Source: Norana najaformis
Lineage: Eukaryota > Annelida > Clitellata > Crassiclitellata > Hormogastridae
NCBI GenBank assembly: GCA_964023275.1
Contig: OZ029916.1
Location: 17,314,150 to 17,378,149 of the forward strand
Reading direction: 5' to 3'
DNA: 64,000 nucleotides
How positions within the stretch are numbered: position 1 is the first letter of the stretch; the number at the start of each line of letters is the position of its first letter. Position numbers and translations under genes: made by a program. Under the pieces are notes generated by a model. It was not told the DNA's origin, made no database searches, and was given only the letters and a program-made list of their open reading frames with translations. Shown here piece after piece: positions 10,448 through 23,700 of this stretch.

Positions 10448-11368
10448 CTTGCATGTCAGGAATCATGGGTAAGCCAAAACATCATCCACATAACTCTGCA
10501 AATGTTGAGGTCGGGCAAGCATCTACTTTATAAACCTGTTGCAGATTGATGCACTGTTCAGAAGACTGAACGGCATCACTTGAAACATGATACCATTACA
10601 GTTCATTCATTCCAAACTGTTGTCTTGAAATACTGAAGCCGTTCCAAAACTCAACAAGGTTATCTACTTCAATAATGGTGCTGCATCCCAGTACAAAAAC
10701 TCCAAAAACTTTGCCAGTCTGCTTCACTGTACCAACGATTATGGACTGGATGCTGAATGGAACTTTTTTGGTACACGTCATGGGAAGAATACCTGTTATG
10801 GGATAGGGGGCACTGTGAAACGTTTAGCCGCCAGGGCAAGTCTTCAGAGGAGCTTGGTGATCACATAATGACTTCCCAAGAGTTGTTTGACTGGTGTAGG
10901 AAGAATATCAAAGGAATAACCTTCTTCTTTGTTCCTTCAGCTCTAGTATTGGAAGAGTCAACGGTAGTGTCTGAACGCTTTACACAATGCAAAACTATAC
11001 CCAGAACCAGAGAAAACCACCAGTATCTCAGTGTCAATTAAAGACGCCAGAGTGTCTGGAGATTCAGACTCTACTATTACCAACGCTGGTGCATATTCAC
11101 ATCTACAAACAGTCACTGCACCAGCAGTCCGGGACAATATGTTGCAAGCATGTTTGAGCGAAGATGGTATCTCAAAACAATCATACAGTATGAAGAAGAG
11201 CATGACGATTATGAAATTAAGGTTATGCACTCATGTGGGCTTGCCAAAGCTTACAGCTGGTCAGCCAGAGAAGACATCTGCTGGGTCCAAAAGATGAGCA
11301 TTCTGTTTGGTGAAGACACCAACTACAGCTTCTGGTCGACAGTATTGTCTGCTCGAACAGGGCAGTAC
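10448..11368 (+). pseudogene. Decayed ORF of a repeat-borne uncharacterised family (unit C)
   Basis: This is the same broken ORF as at 7420-8340. A one-base difference near 11045 (one G fewer than unit B) changes which frames join after the ENHQYLSVN stretch. The C-terminal block (FERRWYLKTI to EDICWV) is intact as a frame at 11150-11371. Confidence 0.6.
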
Positions 11369-11520
11369 TAATAATTGCAATTTGCTATTAGGAATGCCTT
11401 GAACAGAATCTGAATATGAGGACCAGCTGATCTTTAAAGACTATCTTCTAATTAAAGTTCTTTTCATGAATTATCTGAATCAGATTCTATCTTCTTAATT
11501 TTGTCGATTTCTCGTCATAG

Positions 11521-12993
11521 AACCCGGTCTGCTACATAAGCTACCCTGAAGAAGATGTTGAGATGTCGGAGGAGATTAACAATGATCTCACTGAACATGG
11601 GATTGCAACGTATTTTCCACGTTATGATTTAGGTATGTATTGTACTTAATCAAATTTAAATGTTTATTTAGAAACTGCAACCTTTATAGCGGTGTCTTGG
11701 GAGTGGCATTGGCAGACAACCACTGATAGGTTCTACAACCTATGTAGAGGTGTTCGACACTTAGCCATCTACCAACATCTGTATTGTTTCCTATTATATT
11801 AATATTTTAATTACAAAAATAAACATTTATTTTTGTAGAAAATGATGCAGGTCAATCAAGATTTACGGCCATTGAGCAAGGACCAATTTTTGTTGCAATA
11901 TTGTCACCAGGTTTTGATGACAGTTCAAACAGTGCAAAAGGTGAGAGAATCGAGAACTTAGGTTATGACAGGTAAGCAAATTGAAAGGATTAAGTCTTAA
12001 ACTTACACGTGTTGGACACCAAAGAACTGCCAGAATGAAAAGAACTTGCAATATTTTGTGAACCAACAGACAATTTAAAACTGATTCTTTGCTCGAGGGG
12101 CAACCAGTTTAATGAACACAGTGTTGGTGTAGTAAGCTGATAATTGGATGCCTCTGTCTCGGCACTGGCCTCAAAATTTTTAACAATTTTTAGTTTGTGC
12201 GAATCTTTCAGTGATCTTACTAAGAAATGTGTTATATTGGTCAGGTCTAGAGTAGCTAACGGTATTAAGACAGCATGAAGCAACAGAGACCTGATTTTAC
12301 GTAGGTGAAATTGAATGATGGTCTGCAAAGGGTGTCCAAATCTCCGTATGGCAGTAAAGAACGTTCACGGACGATTTCTTTAAGAGCCCCAAGGTGCATA
12401 TGACCCATCGGGACTTAAAAACTTATTGGAGATGAGCAACGACATCTGTAATGGCCACTACTTGTGAAGTTCTGGCACGGAAAATGTGCTTCAGAAAGCA
12501 GCTGTGTTAATGCCAATTATTCTTCTTATTATTATTCTTGTAATTATTATTAATTTTTTACGACCCAAGATACATATGGCCCTTTGGGGGTTAAAAACTT
12601 ACTTATTACTATTTTTATTATTATTGTTATTATTATTATTATTACTGCCAAAGGTAAGTGCAATCCCTAAGGAATTAACAAAATTATTTTTATTATTATT
12701 ATGGTTTTTGTTGTTGTTGCTGTTGTTGTTTTTGTTGTTGAGGTTTGCATTGAGACAGTGTGTTGCGGTTCCAAATTATTTTAAGCCTTAATCACTGTAT
12801 GTTGCTGTTTGAACAGATATTGCCGTGGCAGCAAGACTGGCAAAAGCGAATGCCGTAACAATTCTCCAAGATTTTATTCCAAAAGGAATCGCGGGACTGC
12901 ATCTGAGTTTGGAATTCCATCACCTCATTGACAGTAGCAACTTTCGTGAGGGAATGGACATTCTCATAAACAAGATCAAGAAATATGTGGCAG
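11521..12993 (+). CDS. TIR-domain cassette, copy 4
   Basis: Exons are 11521-11632, 11839-11940 and 12817-12993. All three are identical in sequence to copy 3. An extra T in the upstream intron (CTTCTTAATT near 11490) is private to this copy, as are the microsatellite lengths in intron 2. The period from copy 3 is 3,028 bp. Confidence 0.75.
11962..12357 (-). mobile_element. LINE RT fragment inside TIR intron 2 (copy 4)
   Basis: It has the same antisense 'LNWLPLEQRISFKL' fragment and the same frame-breaking deletion as copy 3. Confidence 0.6.
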
Positions 12994-13484
12994 GTAGGCT
13001 TTCAGTTATTAAAATGGTAGGTCAGCCTGATTGGTAGGGAAAAGTTCAAAATAGACCAGGTTAATTATTTGATTTGCCCATCGATAATGGATAACAACTG
13101 CATTGCTTATTATAAAGCGACCATAAAACTATTCAGACTAAACAAGTGTAAAACTTGTTGAATTATCGATGTAACCATTAGACTTTACAACGGAAGTCCG
13201 AATCATATTTATTTATCAGTGACCGAGACATTCCCTCAAATTGAAAGCCACGGCCATCTGTCGACTGACCATCAACTAACTACCACATTATCTCGGGCAT
13301 AGTGAACACTTTTTTTCAGAAAAAAATCTGCTCAAAGTCTGGGTGGACATTATGCATAGGAAGAAAGTAAAGTTTTAGGTAAACGCCGATTACGCGTAAA
13401 GACCACTTTTGCACTAACCAAAGGCAACAGACGAAGTTTACATCAGCTGAGATACCTTATATTTTATTTGTTTACTTTATTTAA

Positions 13485-14405
13485 CTTGCATGTCAGGAAT
13501 CATGGGTAAGCCAAAACATCATCCACATAACTCTGCAAATGTTGAGGTCGGGCAAGCATCTACTTTATAAACCTGTTGCAGATTGATGCACTGTTCAGAA
13601 GACTGAACGGCATCACTTGAAACATGATACCATTACAGTTCATTCATTCCAAACTGTTGTCTTGAAATACTGAAGCCGTTCCAAAACTCAACAAGGTTAT
13701 CTACTTCAATAATGGTGCTGCATCCCAGTACAAAAACTCCAAAAACTTTGCCAGTCTGCTTCACTGTACCAACGATTATGGACTGGATGCTGAATGGAAC
13801 TTTTTTGGTACACGTCATGGGAAGAATACCTGTTATGGGATAGGGGGCACTGTGAAACGTTTAGCCGCCAGGGCAAGTCTTCAGAGGAGCTTGGTGATCA
13901 CATAATGACTTCCCAAGAGTTGTTTGACTGGTGTAGGAAGAATATCAAAGGAATAACCTTCTTCTTTGTTCCTTCAGCTCTAGTATTGGAAGAGTCAACG
14001 GTAGTGTCTGAACGCTTTACACAATGCAAAACTATACCCAGAACCAGAGAAAACCACCAGTATCTCAGTGTCAATTAAAGACGCCAGAGTGTCTGGAGAT
14101 TCAGACTCTACTATTACCAACGCTGGTGCATATTCACATCTACAAACAGTCACTGCACCAGCAGTCCGGGACAATATGTTGCAAGCATGTTTGAGCGAAG
14201 ATGGTATCTCAAAACAATCATACAGTATGAAGAAGAGCATGACGATTATGAAATTAAGGTTATGCACTCATGTGGGCTTGCCAAAGCTTACAGCTGGTCA
14301 GCCAGAGAAGACATCTGCTGGGTCCAAAAGATGAGCATTCTGTTTGGTGAAGACACCAACTACAGCTTCTGGTCGACAGTATTGTCTGCTCGAACAGGGC
14401 AGTAC
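13485..14405 (+). pseudogene. Decayed ORF of a repeat-borne uncharacterised family (unit D)
   Basis: This is the third full copy of the decayed ORF and reads the same as the unit C copy. It ends at GGGCAGTACTAATAATTG (about 14396-14413), the point where the TIR upstream flank resumes. Confidence 0.6.
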
Positions 14406-14556
14406 TAATAATTGCAATTTGCTATTAGGAATGCCTTGAACAGAATCTGAATATGAGGACCAGCTGATCTTTAAAGACTATCTTCTAATTAAAGTTCTTT
14501 TCATGAATTATCTGAATCAGATTCTATCTTCTAATTTTGTCGATTTCTCGTCATAG

Positions 14557-16029
14557 AACCCGGTCTGCCACATAAGCTACCCTGAAGAAGATGTTGAGAT
14601 GTCGGAGGAGATTAACAATGATCTCACTGAACATGGGATTGCAACGTATTTTCCACGTTATGATTTAGGTATGTATTGTACTTAATCAAATTTAAATGTT
14701 TATTTAGAAACTGCAACCTTTATAGCGGTGTCTTGGGAGTGGCATTGGCAGACAACCACTGATAGGTTCTACAACCTATGTAGAGGTGTTCGACACTTAG
14801 CCATCTACCAACATCTGTATTGTTTCCTATTATATTAATATTTTAATTACAAAAATAAACATTTATTTTTGTAGAAAATGATGCAGGTCAATCAAGATTT
14901 ACGGCCATTGAGCAAGGACCAATTTTTGTTGCAATATTGTCACCAGGTTTTGATGACAGTTCAAACAGTGCAAAAGGTGAGAGAATCGAGAACTTAGGTT
15001 ATGATAGGTAAGCAAATTGAAAGGATTAAGTCTTAAACTTACACGTGTTGGACACCAAAGAACTGCCAGAATGAAAAGAACTTGCAATATTTTGTGAACC
15101 AACAGACAATTTAAAACTGATTCTTTGCTCGACGGGCAACCAGTTTAATGAACACAGTGTTGGTGTAGTAAGCTGATAATTGGATGCCTCTGTCTCGGCA
15201 CTGGCCTCAAAATTTTTAACAATTTTTAGTTTGTGCGAATCTTTCAGTGATCTTACTAAGAAATATGTTATATTGGTCAGGTCTAGAGTAGCTAACGGTA
15301 TAAAGACAGCATGAAGCAACAGAGACCTGATTTTACGTAGGTGAAATTGAATGATGGTCTGCAAAGGGAGTCCAAATCTCCGTATGGCAGTAAAGAACGT
15401 TCATGGACGATTTCTTTAAGAGCCCCAAGGTGCATATGACCCATCGGGACTTAAAAACTTATTGGAGATGAGCAACGACATCTGTAATGGCCACTACTTG
15501 TGAAGTTCTGGCACGGAAAATGTGCTTCAGAAAGCAGCTGTGTTAATGCCAATTATTCTTCTTATTATTATTCTTGTAATTATTATTAATTTTTTACGAC
15601 CCAAGATACATATGGCCCTTTGGGGGTTAAAAACTTACTTATTACTATTTTTATTATTATTGTTATTATTATTATTATTACTGCCAAAGGTAAGTGCAAT
15701 CCCTAAGGAATTAACAAAATTATTTTTATTATTATTATGGTTTTTGTTGTTGTTGCTGTTGTTGTTTTTGTTGTTGAGGTTTACATTGAGACAGTGTGTT
15801 GTGGTTCCAAATTATTTTAAGCCGTAATCACTGTATGTTGCTGTTTGAACAGATATTGCCGTGGCAGCAAGACTGGCAAAAGCGAATGCCGTAACAATTC
15901 TCCAAGATTTTATTCCAAAAGGAATCGCGGGACTGCATCTGAGTTTGGAATTCCATCACCTCATTGACAGTAGCAACTTTCGTGAAGGAATGGACATTCT
16001 CATAAACAAGATCAAGAAATATGTGGCAG
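14557..16029 (+). CDS. TIR-domain cassette, copy 5 (last, unit truncated)
   Basis: Exons are 14557-14668, 14875-14976 and 15853-16029. Exon 1 carries one replacement relative to copies 2-4: TGC TAC becomes TGC CAC, so strand A reads CHISY where the others read CYISY. Exon 3 has a silent GAG to GAA change. The unit breaks about 20 bp past the exon 3 donor (16050/16051), where LINE-derived sequence replaces the usual intron. If exon 3 is read through, the extension is therefore different from the other copies (GRLSVIKTHHHMV and onward, ending at a stop at 16170-16172). Confidence 0.72.
14999..15393 (-). mobile_element. LINE RT fragment inside TIR intron 2 (copy 5)
   Basis: The antisense RT piece reads SLNWLPVEQRISFKL as in copy 2, but shares the downstream deletion of copies 3 and 4. 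It is therefore a mosaic of the two versions. Confidence 0.6.
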
Positions 16030-16050
16030 GTAGGCTTTCAGTTATTAAAA

Positions 16051-16330
16051 CACATCACCACATGGTGCACATCCCAGTGTCAGAAATGATTCAAACAAGT
16101 AGGCTCCACTTGCTTGGACACATCGCACTCATTGGTGTCCCAGACCATGCCAGAGCTTCGAAAGAGAGCTAGGAAGAGATATGTTGGACACCCTCGCCAA
16201 ATATGGACTATAACAGTGGAAGCTGACCTGCGCTCATAGAACCACGGATTACATTCGGGTTAAAGACAAGCTCAGAATAGAGATGGTTCGCTGTGCATCA
16301 TGGAAAAGGCAACACTCCCGAAAGGAATTT
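16051..16330 (+). mobile_element. LINE 3'-end fragment at the array edge
   Basis: Frames here give RLHLLGHIALI (RT C-terminal 'RLRWLGHV' block, about 16100-16135), then GHPRQIWTITVEADLR (about 16185-16230) and NHGLHSG..QAQNRDG (about 16240-16285). These match the closing section of an RTE/CR1-like ORF in order. Frameshifts show it is inactive. Its left boundary marks the breakpoint of the last TIR unit. Confidence 0.65.
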
Positions 16331-16477
16331 ACCATAGATGATGAAATGTTGGCAACGTCTTGTGACACAGGACAATAACCAGGACATGGCCTAAGATGCC
16401 GGAACCCGTCAAAGACCAGCGGATGGCAATGATCGACCGCTGGGGAGAGGACAAAAACTGCAATAAGTGCTTTGCTT

Positions 16478-16686
16478 TCATGGATTCTTTGGGTTACAGG
16501 TTTTTACAGAGCAATACTAATAATCACGATTATGAAATTAAGGTTATGCACTCATGTGGGCTTGCCAAAGCTTACAGCTGGTCAGCCAGAGAAGACATCT
16601 GCTGGGTCCAAAAGATGAGCATTCTGTTTGGTGAAGACACCAACTACAGCTTCTGGTCGACAGTATTGTCTGCTCGAACAGACCAA
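16478..16686 (+). repeat. Scrambled piece of the tandem unit
   Basis: Bases 16478-16525 match the flank of copy 1 (3103-3150). Bases 16527-16686 match the last ~155 bp of the decayed ORF (for example 14245-14400), ending in CTGCTCGAACAG. This places parts of both array ends side by side and shows that the right edge was rearranged. Confidence 0.65.
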
Positions 16687-18359
16687 TAGAGATATTATGA
16701 CCGTGCTTCAAAACCTATCTTGTGACATGTTTATGAATATTCATAGTTTGACCATCATTCTCTATGTTATTCTGGATTTTACATTCCAAATAATTCAGAA
16801 CAGACTTTATTTTGATCTGTGCTTTGGCATAAATCTGCTACTGTAGCGAGTCATCCTCTTTGATTTGCATTTGCTCTATAATTCTTTACTTACTTACTTG
16901 ATAAGTTTTATCTCTAACTGACTAATTATCATAACTGGTCATAAATTAGTTAAGAATGATTAGTTTTGGTATTAGCTTAAGCCGGCCAGCAATTATATAA
17001 GTAAATAGTTAAATGGAGAAGGCCAGTTTAGCTAATTAGTGAATAATAAATAGGTTTTACTGGGGTTTTGCTGGGTCTTGACTAAGCACGCCAAGAAGAT
17101 GCGTTGTTCAACATGGACAGTTTTAGCCATGACAAGGCGAATTTGAACGGCAGCCATCATTTACCAGACGATCGGGATAACCGTTGAAATTGTAAGGCCA
17201 AACATGATAGTAAAGAATTTAAACATTCTGACATCATCAGCAGACGATCTTCTGCAAAGGATGTCATAGAGAAAACGGTTGAAATTGGGGAGTCTTACGA
17301 AAGGTAGCAGACGAGATGGTCATTGTGGACCCCTGGTAATTCTCGAGTTGTGGAGATTATTCGGTCGATTTGATGATACAAAGTCGCCGTTTAAGACTTG
17401 CGGAAACTAAGTCTTAGCTGCAAGGAGCAGTCTTAAAAGACTTACTGTTCGAGGAGTGTCGAAATTGAAGCTAAATCGTACGATGTCAATTTGTAGCGAG
17501 TGTTAGCTAATCAGAGGAACTTAGAACGTCGTGTTCGAATGTATCTTTTGTTTGTGAAACTTTGGACTAACTCACCATCGAGTTAGGTAGTCAAGTGAAG
17601 GAACTTTCGATCAACAAATCTTCGAAAGAACAGTGACTGCTTGTCTACTTATCCTGTGTGTTATCAGGAATCACCAAATTGCCTCTACACGTTGAAGGAG
17701 TTTGGGGAAAATCGCACTGCCACACGAAATATGGAAATGGATCCATACTTCTGCTGAAAGACTTCGGAGAATCTGTCGTGAGCAGCTCCTCTTGGGGAAG
17801 TTAAACTATATTTTATCTTTAGTATAAATAATTGCTGGCCTTCTAAGTTAGCTAGTTAAATTCTGTCATTGCATAAGTGTAAATGGACTGCTGAATATAA
17901 TACATTGTTTTAATAAAACTTTTGCATAAACATTTAACGAGCCATAAACCATGAACTAATGATAACAGTTAATACTTGAGTAAAGTGAACAACAGCATAG
18001 GATCAATGACTGTATCACGTAGCGGGCTCAAGTAATTATTTAGTGATCCCTAGACACCTAATTATGTTAGTAAGTAATCAAATACATATAAACAGATGTT
18101 AAGTTATGAAATGAAGTAACCGCTACAGCTACAATGTTGAATGTCACTTTATAAAAACAGACTAACTGCAATATATATAGTGCTTTTGTGCTTTCTAAAA
18201 GTTTCGATAATATGTACATACATACATATGACACATTGAACATGTTCAGTAAATGGTGTAAAATTGTACAATTTTGATCTAAAATCTAAATACTTTGGTA
18301 ATTTATACACTACATGACTACAATAATTAGTAAGTTGTTAAGCCCAAATGCAGCATCTT
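16687..18359. other. Intergenic stretch with a 13-bp inverted repeat pair
   Basis: No coding exon is recognised. GGCCAGCAATTAT at 16984-16996 is matched by its exact inverse ATAATTGCTGGCC at 17828-17840, with imperfect similarity further out. The ~857-bp segment they bound could be a non-autonomous DNA element. An AATAAA lies near 17911. Confidence 0.35.
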
Positions 18360-20040
18360 AACATTTTTAAAACATTTCCAGAGGCAGCTTATTCCAGTAA
18401 GAAGGGCCTATGTATTTAATAGAAAACATCCTAATGTTAGTTCGAGCAAACTCACAGTAATATTTATCCTCAGGTCTAGCAAGATAAGTGTGGCATTCAG
18501 ACGAAATAACAAAGCAGTCATTGAAGGAAGAAGGATGCAGGTGATGTTCATGCCAGTACATAAATTCACACATTTGAAATCTATTAATTTGATTAATTTT
18601 AAGAATATTCAAATTATTAAAATATTGTGGGGTATACCAGCAGCCAGTGATAAGCTAACACCAGTGAAAAAATCATTGAATTTAGTACCTATAATATTAG
18701 CATCAGTAACTTTTATTCCATCAGTATTAATACAGTTAACTGCAGATCCTACATCATCTAGTTTAACTATATTTGTAATTATACTCCAAGTCCTTTTAAG
18801 ATCATATTTATATTTATGAAATAGCATAATACATTTGTTCGGCTTTAATTCGTATTTGCTTAAATTTGTTCCAATAAACAATAAATTTTGCTTTATTCTT
18901 ATCCGAGCGGTCTTTTAGATATTTTATAGTTTGGTCTTCTTATTACAAGACTTAAGTAATGCAGGAGTCATCCAAGGCTGCTTAAATACCCTATGTCGTC
19001 TATTTGTACACTGGACAGGTGGGAAGGCAATGTCACAAGCTTTCATATACTGTAAGTTCCATAAATTGATCATAAGCTAGTGAAGAGTTGCCATTGGTGC
19101 AAGCCGTGAATACAGAGTTCCAGTCAGTTTGTAAAAGCATTGATTGAAAATGTTTTGTAGAACTTTCACTTATCATCCTGCGAGTATGCAGAGCATGACC
19201 ATTATAATTTAAAGGATCTAAGTCAGCCAAGGCTATAATAGGAAGATGGTCAGATATCATTGACAATAATCGATGAACTTATGATATTCATGAAAGCGTT
19301 AGTGAAAATGTTGTCAATAAGAGTAGCAGAAGTTTGAGCAATTCTAGTTGGTCTATCAATCATAGGTAAAAAGTGATAAGAAGATAAACAATCTAGGAAG
19401 CTTTGAGTTAGGGGGTGTTTCTCATAGTGTAGTAAATCAATATTAAAATCCCCAGCCAAAAACACTGTTGATGTGTTTGGTAAGATGTAAGAGTAGTTGA
19501 TCAAGTTCATTATGAAAACTATCTAGAGGATTACCAGGGGGTCTGTACAGGACCCCAACAATACAATTAACTCCTTTAGTATGTGATACAGTAATAAACA
19601 TACTTTCATAAGAGGAGTGAGTTAAATTAAATAGTTTTACATCAAGTATATCATATTTAATGTCTTCTTTAACTAAGACTGCAACACCACCACCTCTTCC
19701 TGTTGATCTGCATTTAGAAACAAATCAATAGCCAGGTACTGTTATAGTTTCAGCACTGCAAGGGGTTAGCTAAGTTTCAGTTAGTCCTAAAATAGACACC
19801 GGCAGTTGAGCCAACAATATTAAAATATCAGGCAGTTTAGGAATTAGGCTTCTACAGTTCAAGTGCATAATACTTAAGCCATGGGAATCTTGAAGATTGT
19901 ATTTGTTGCCAAGAGAGGATGAGCTGTCATAGGAGCATTAATTTAACTTAAAATCAAATAATTATAACCTGCATCAAGATCCTCATTATTTAAAAGAGGC
20001 CTCTTCCCTTGCTCATCAGACATATAATTAACACATTGGC
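18360..20040 (-). mobile_element. CR1/L2-like LINE lacking its RT core
   Basis: Read on the minus strand, the pieces come in the normal order. The endonuclease start is HLNCRSLIPKLPDILILLAQL (19865-19805 region), followed by LAGDFNIDLL and LIDNIFTNAF (19470-19290) and ISDHLPIIAL (19260-19220). The linker then reads KYKYDLKRTWSIITNI (18825-18780), and the closing block is FARTNIRMFSIKYIGPSYWNKLP (18450-18385). The RT palm between linker and closing block is missing, deleted near 18625. Stops interrupt the endonuclease. Confidence 0.75.
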
Positions 20041-20100
20041 AGCGTGCCAATTTTTTATATAGGCGCAGCAAACATAGGCCAAAAAACACAGAACACGCGA

Positions 20101-20120
20101 GGGACGTGTTAACACGTCCC
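20101..20120 (+). repeat. Perfect 20-bp palindrome
   Basis: GGGACGTGTTAACACGTCCC is its own reverse complement. Related palindromes sit at 20932-20949 (perfect, 18 bp), 20433-20444 and 21141-21160 (imperfect), as part of the local repeat described in the next entry. Confidence 0.9.
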
Positions 20121-20259
20121 ACAATTGTTTTTATTCTTTTTTGACATCCTTTTGTTCACAGAATCAAAAATAACTATTCCTTTTATCTGTTTATCTTACT
20201 ATCTCACTGTAGGACGTCTAGAGATCACGTTCAGTGTGATACTGTTTGAAGCATAGTAC

Positions 20260-21165
<906 letters not shown>

Positions 21166-21439
21166 TCAAACATGTCACAAGTGCTTCATACCCCCTCCAC
21201 GTCCGTCAGCCATACAAAGCAGATACATGGTGATAGACTTCTGAAAATGTCCATATGATGTACAAACATATACTACAAAATAGCAAAATTACAGCCAAAT
21301 CTGAGATAGGTCACTTACAAGGTATTTCACATATTTGGTGATTTCACATGGATAGACCCAATAGTATTTTATACAGCACAGATTACACAAACTTTGCCAG
21401 CCCTACTGACCCCATAATATCAGTTTCATTTTTTCACTC

Positions 21440-21640
21440 CATCCCAAAGGGCAGTCAGCCTACAAGGCTTTCCACTATCACCTTTGCTATTCACCATCAA
21501 GATACAAATGTTGATCGCAGAAGCTTTGGAGAATATGTAGATGATGGAGTCAAGGTAGGGGTATTCTGGCAAATGCCACCAGATTTGACTACTGTGTTCT
21601 TCAAGCTCTTGGATCATAAACAATTTAGTACTACATAAAT
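21440..21640 (+). mobile_element. Short LINE RT fragment
   Basis: One frame reads QGFPLSPLLFTIK at about 21465-21505, the conserved 'QGCPLSPLLFN' motif of L1/Tx1-like reverse transcriptases. Little else of the element is recognisable, and a stop follows within 15 codons. Confidence 0.45.
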
Positions 21641-21789
21641 CTCCAAATATATTACAAATGGTTACCTGTGTGTTTGCATATGTGAAAGTAATTTTCTTAT
21701 TAATTACCTGGTGCTACTATAAATGAAATAATCATCTGCCCCATATCTCACTTAGAGACACTGGCAACTATTTTTGCTAAAAATTCTAA

Positions 21790-21975
21790 GTTTCACATAT
21801 TACTGGCTAATACCAATTCCAAACACCACCCACCATAGCCATCTGACTGCCTGCCTGCCTGACTCTTGAATCTTGACCTTGCCTATCAATTTTGTTCTGA
21901 CTAAGCGCCTGCGAATAAGTTGGTTTCCACAACTTAGCTTTCGTTGGGCACTGTAGAAATCTCTAGTTTACGATG
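21790..21975 (+). repeat. Dispersed repeat R1, copy a
   Basis: Shares a long block with 39475-39665 and, more weakly, 57010-57130: GACTTTTGAATCTTGA, TGCCTATC.ATTTTGTT, TGAATAAG.TGGT, GCTTTCGTTGGGC.CTGTAGAAATCT. The ending GGGCGCTGTAGAAATCT resembles the 3' ends of LINEs and of SINEs that borrow LINE tails. Confidence 0.6.
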
Positions 21976-22529
21976 TTCGTTCAATATAATGGAACTATTA
22001 AATAGCTCTGTCAGTAGGCTTTCAATTTCTCACTTTCCAAACCGGTTACAACTTGTCACATGCAAAATAAACTATTACTGCCCAATAACTTCCCTTTTGA
22101 GGTGTATTTATCCAAGCAAGATCACTGAAATTTGAATCGGTGGACACGCCAACCACTTCAGTGTTGATTGCGTGAAAATCTTGTATTCAATCACTGAAAG
22201 CTATGATCTCTGTTGGGCAAACAAAGGTGCTGAAACAAAGTTTAAAAATGTATTTAGATCATCAGTGGTGCATTTTGTGGACAGTATTTCTGTACTAAAA
22301 GCCATATGCCATAGGTTGCTCATTATTTGAGCACCATTTGTTTACTTATTGGTTTAAATGAACTTTAAGACCATAGGCAACAATTTTGTGATTAATCTAA
22401 TGACTTCTATAGCGCCGTTATCATAATTTGGCATCAATTGATGGTAGCTTTAACCAAACTGTAATAAAAAATCAAAAGCCAAGAAGCCAGGTTGAATTCT
22501 GATAGGTCAGAGAAACCAGAATTAGGCTA

Positions 22530-22960
22530 CGGTGGTTAAACAAGTTGAAATAGATATATTAAGTTTAGAGCTGAATGACAAAAGAACTAAAAGAATGAAC
22601 TGAACTAGGCAGTGAATTCCAAACCTTTGGACCAGCTACTGAGAATGCTTGTGAATCCAACACTATCCTATTATAATAAGGTACAACAAGAGCAAGTGTC
22701 TACTGATCGAGTGCAGTAGCTGTTCATAAGTGGTGTAAGTACGGAAAAGGGATAGGTTGGCTGATTTTAATGTAGTACTTGTGAACTATAAAAGATCTAA
22801 ACAGGATTCTTTTTTCGATGGGCAACAAGTATAACGAATGCAATATTGGCACAATATAATCTAAATAAGTGTCTTAATAGCTAACTTCTGGTCTCTTGTA
22901 GCTTTCTGATCTTGACTGACTATTCTTATTAAAGCATGCAGTTTTAGTAACAACTACAAA
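22530..22960 (-). mobile_element. LINE RT C-terminal fragment
   Basis: On the minus strand LHSLYLLPIEKRILFRSFIVHKY (about 22850-22775) is followed by SQAFSVAGPKVWNSLPSSVHSF (22655-22590). These are the 'LHWLP..QRI' and 'FSVAGP..WNSLP' blocks of CR1/L2-like elements in correct order, with stops between them. Confidence 0.7.
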
Positions 22961-23504
22961 CCACTGACTCAAGTTGACCGATACTAAGACTTAATACGCT
23001 AGCAAACTTCCACTTTCTCCATGATTTCAACTGCAAAAGACAGAACCTCTATGTTTCAGTAAATAACTTACAAATTAAGAGGATAGAAGAACAACACAAG
23101 GAATTTGCCCTTGTAGTCTGTCAGAGAGACTTGTTTAAAGCCATCAACAACTGCAGTTCCTTTGAAATTTGGTGCAGGCTGCTGGACTTGTGCAGCAAGC
23201 AGTCATGCATCCAAGATCGAAGAGCAAAAAACTACATACATTACACCAATATCACCGATAGCAATGTTCAACTAAAGATTTAACATAAGTGATATAAATA
23301 TTAGGCAAAACCTAGATTATTTTCAAAAAAGTGTTTTAATAACCTTGAAAAAACTTCTTTAAAGCTATTTATATATTTGAATATATTTAAATTCAAATCT
23401 GAATGTCTACTGTAAAATGATCTCATTTGAAACAACTATCATAAAATTACAAAAACCACAACATTCAGGCAATTGAACAGTGCTTTTCTACTTCTTTGAT
23501 TATT

Positions 23505-23700
23505 TATACTTCTAGTTCTTATTCACTTCTGTTGAAGGAATTTTACTCCTCATTCTACTTCTAGTTCTTATTAGGGACTGATCCAATAGTTCTTAAATAA
23601 TTTTGCTTCTACTTTTAGAAAAATTTTACTTCTAGTTCTTAAATATTTTTACTTCTGCTTCTAGTTCTTATTTAATTTAGTGCTTTCATTTTACACAAGT
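23505..23700 (+). repeat. CTTCTAGTTCTTA-rich block, left
   Basis: The motif ACTTCTAGTTCTTA and close variants occur about six times. A similar, more diverged block lies at 25790-25935 in the same orientation, on the other side of the hAT relic. Confidence 0.55.
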
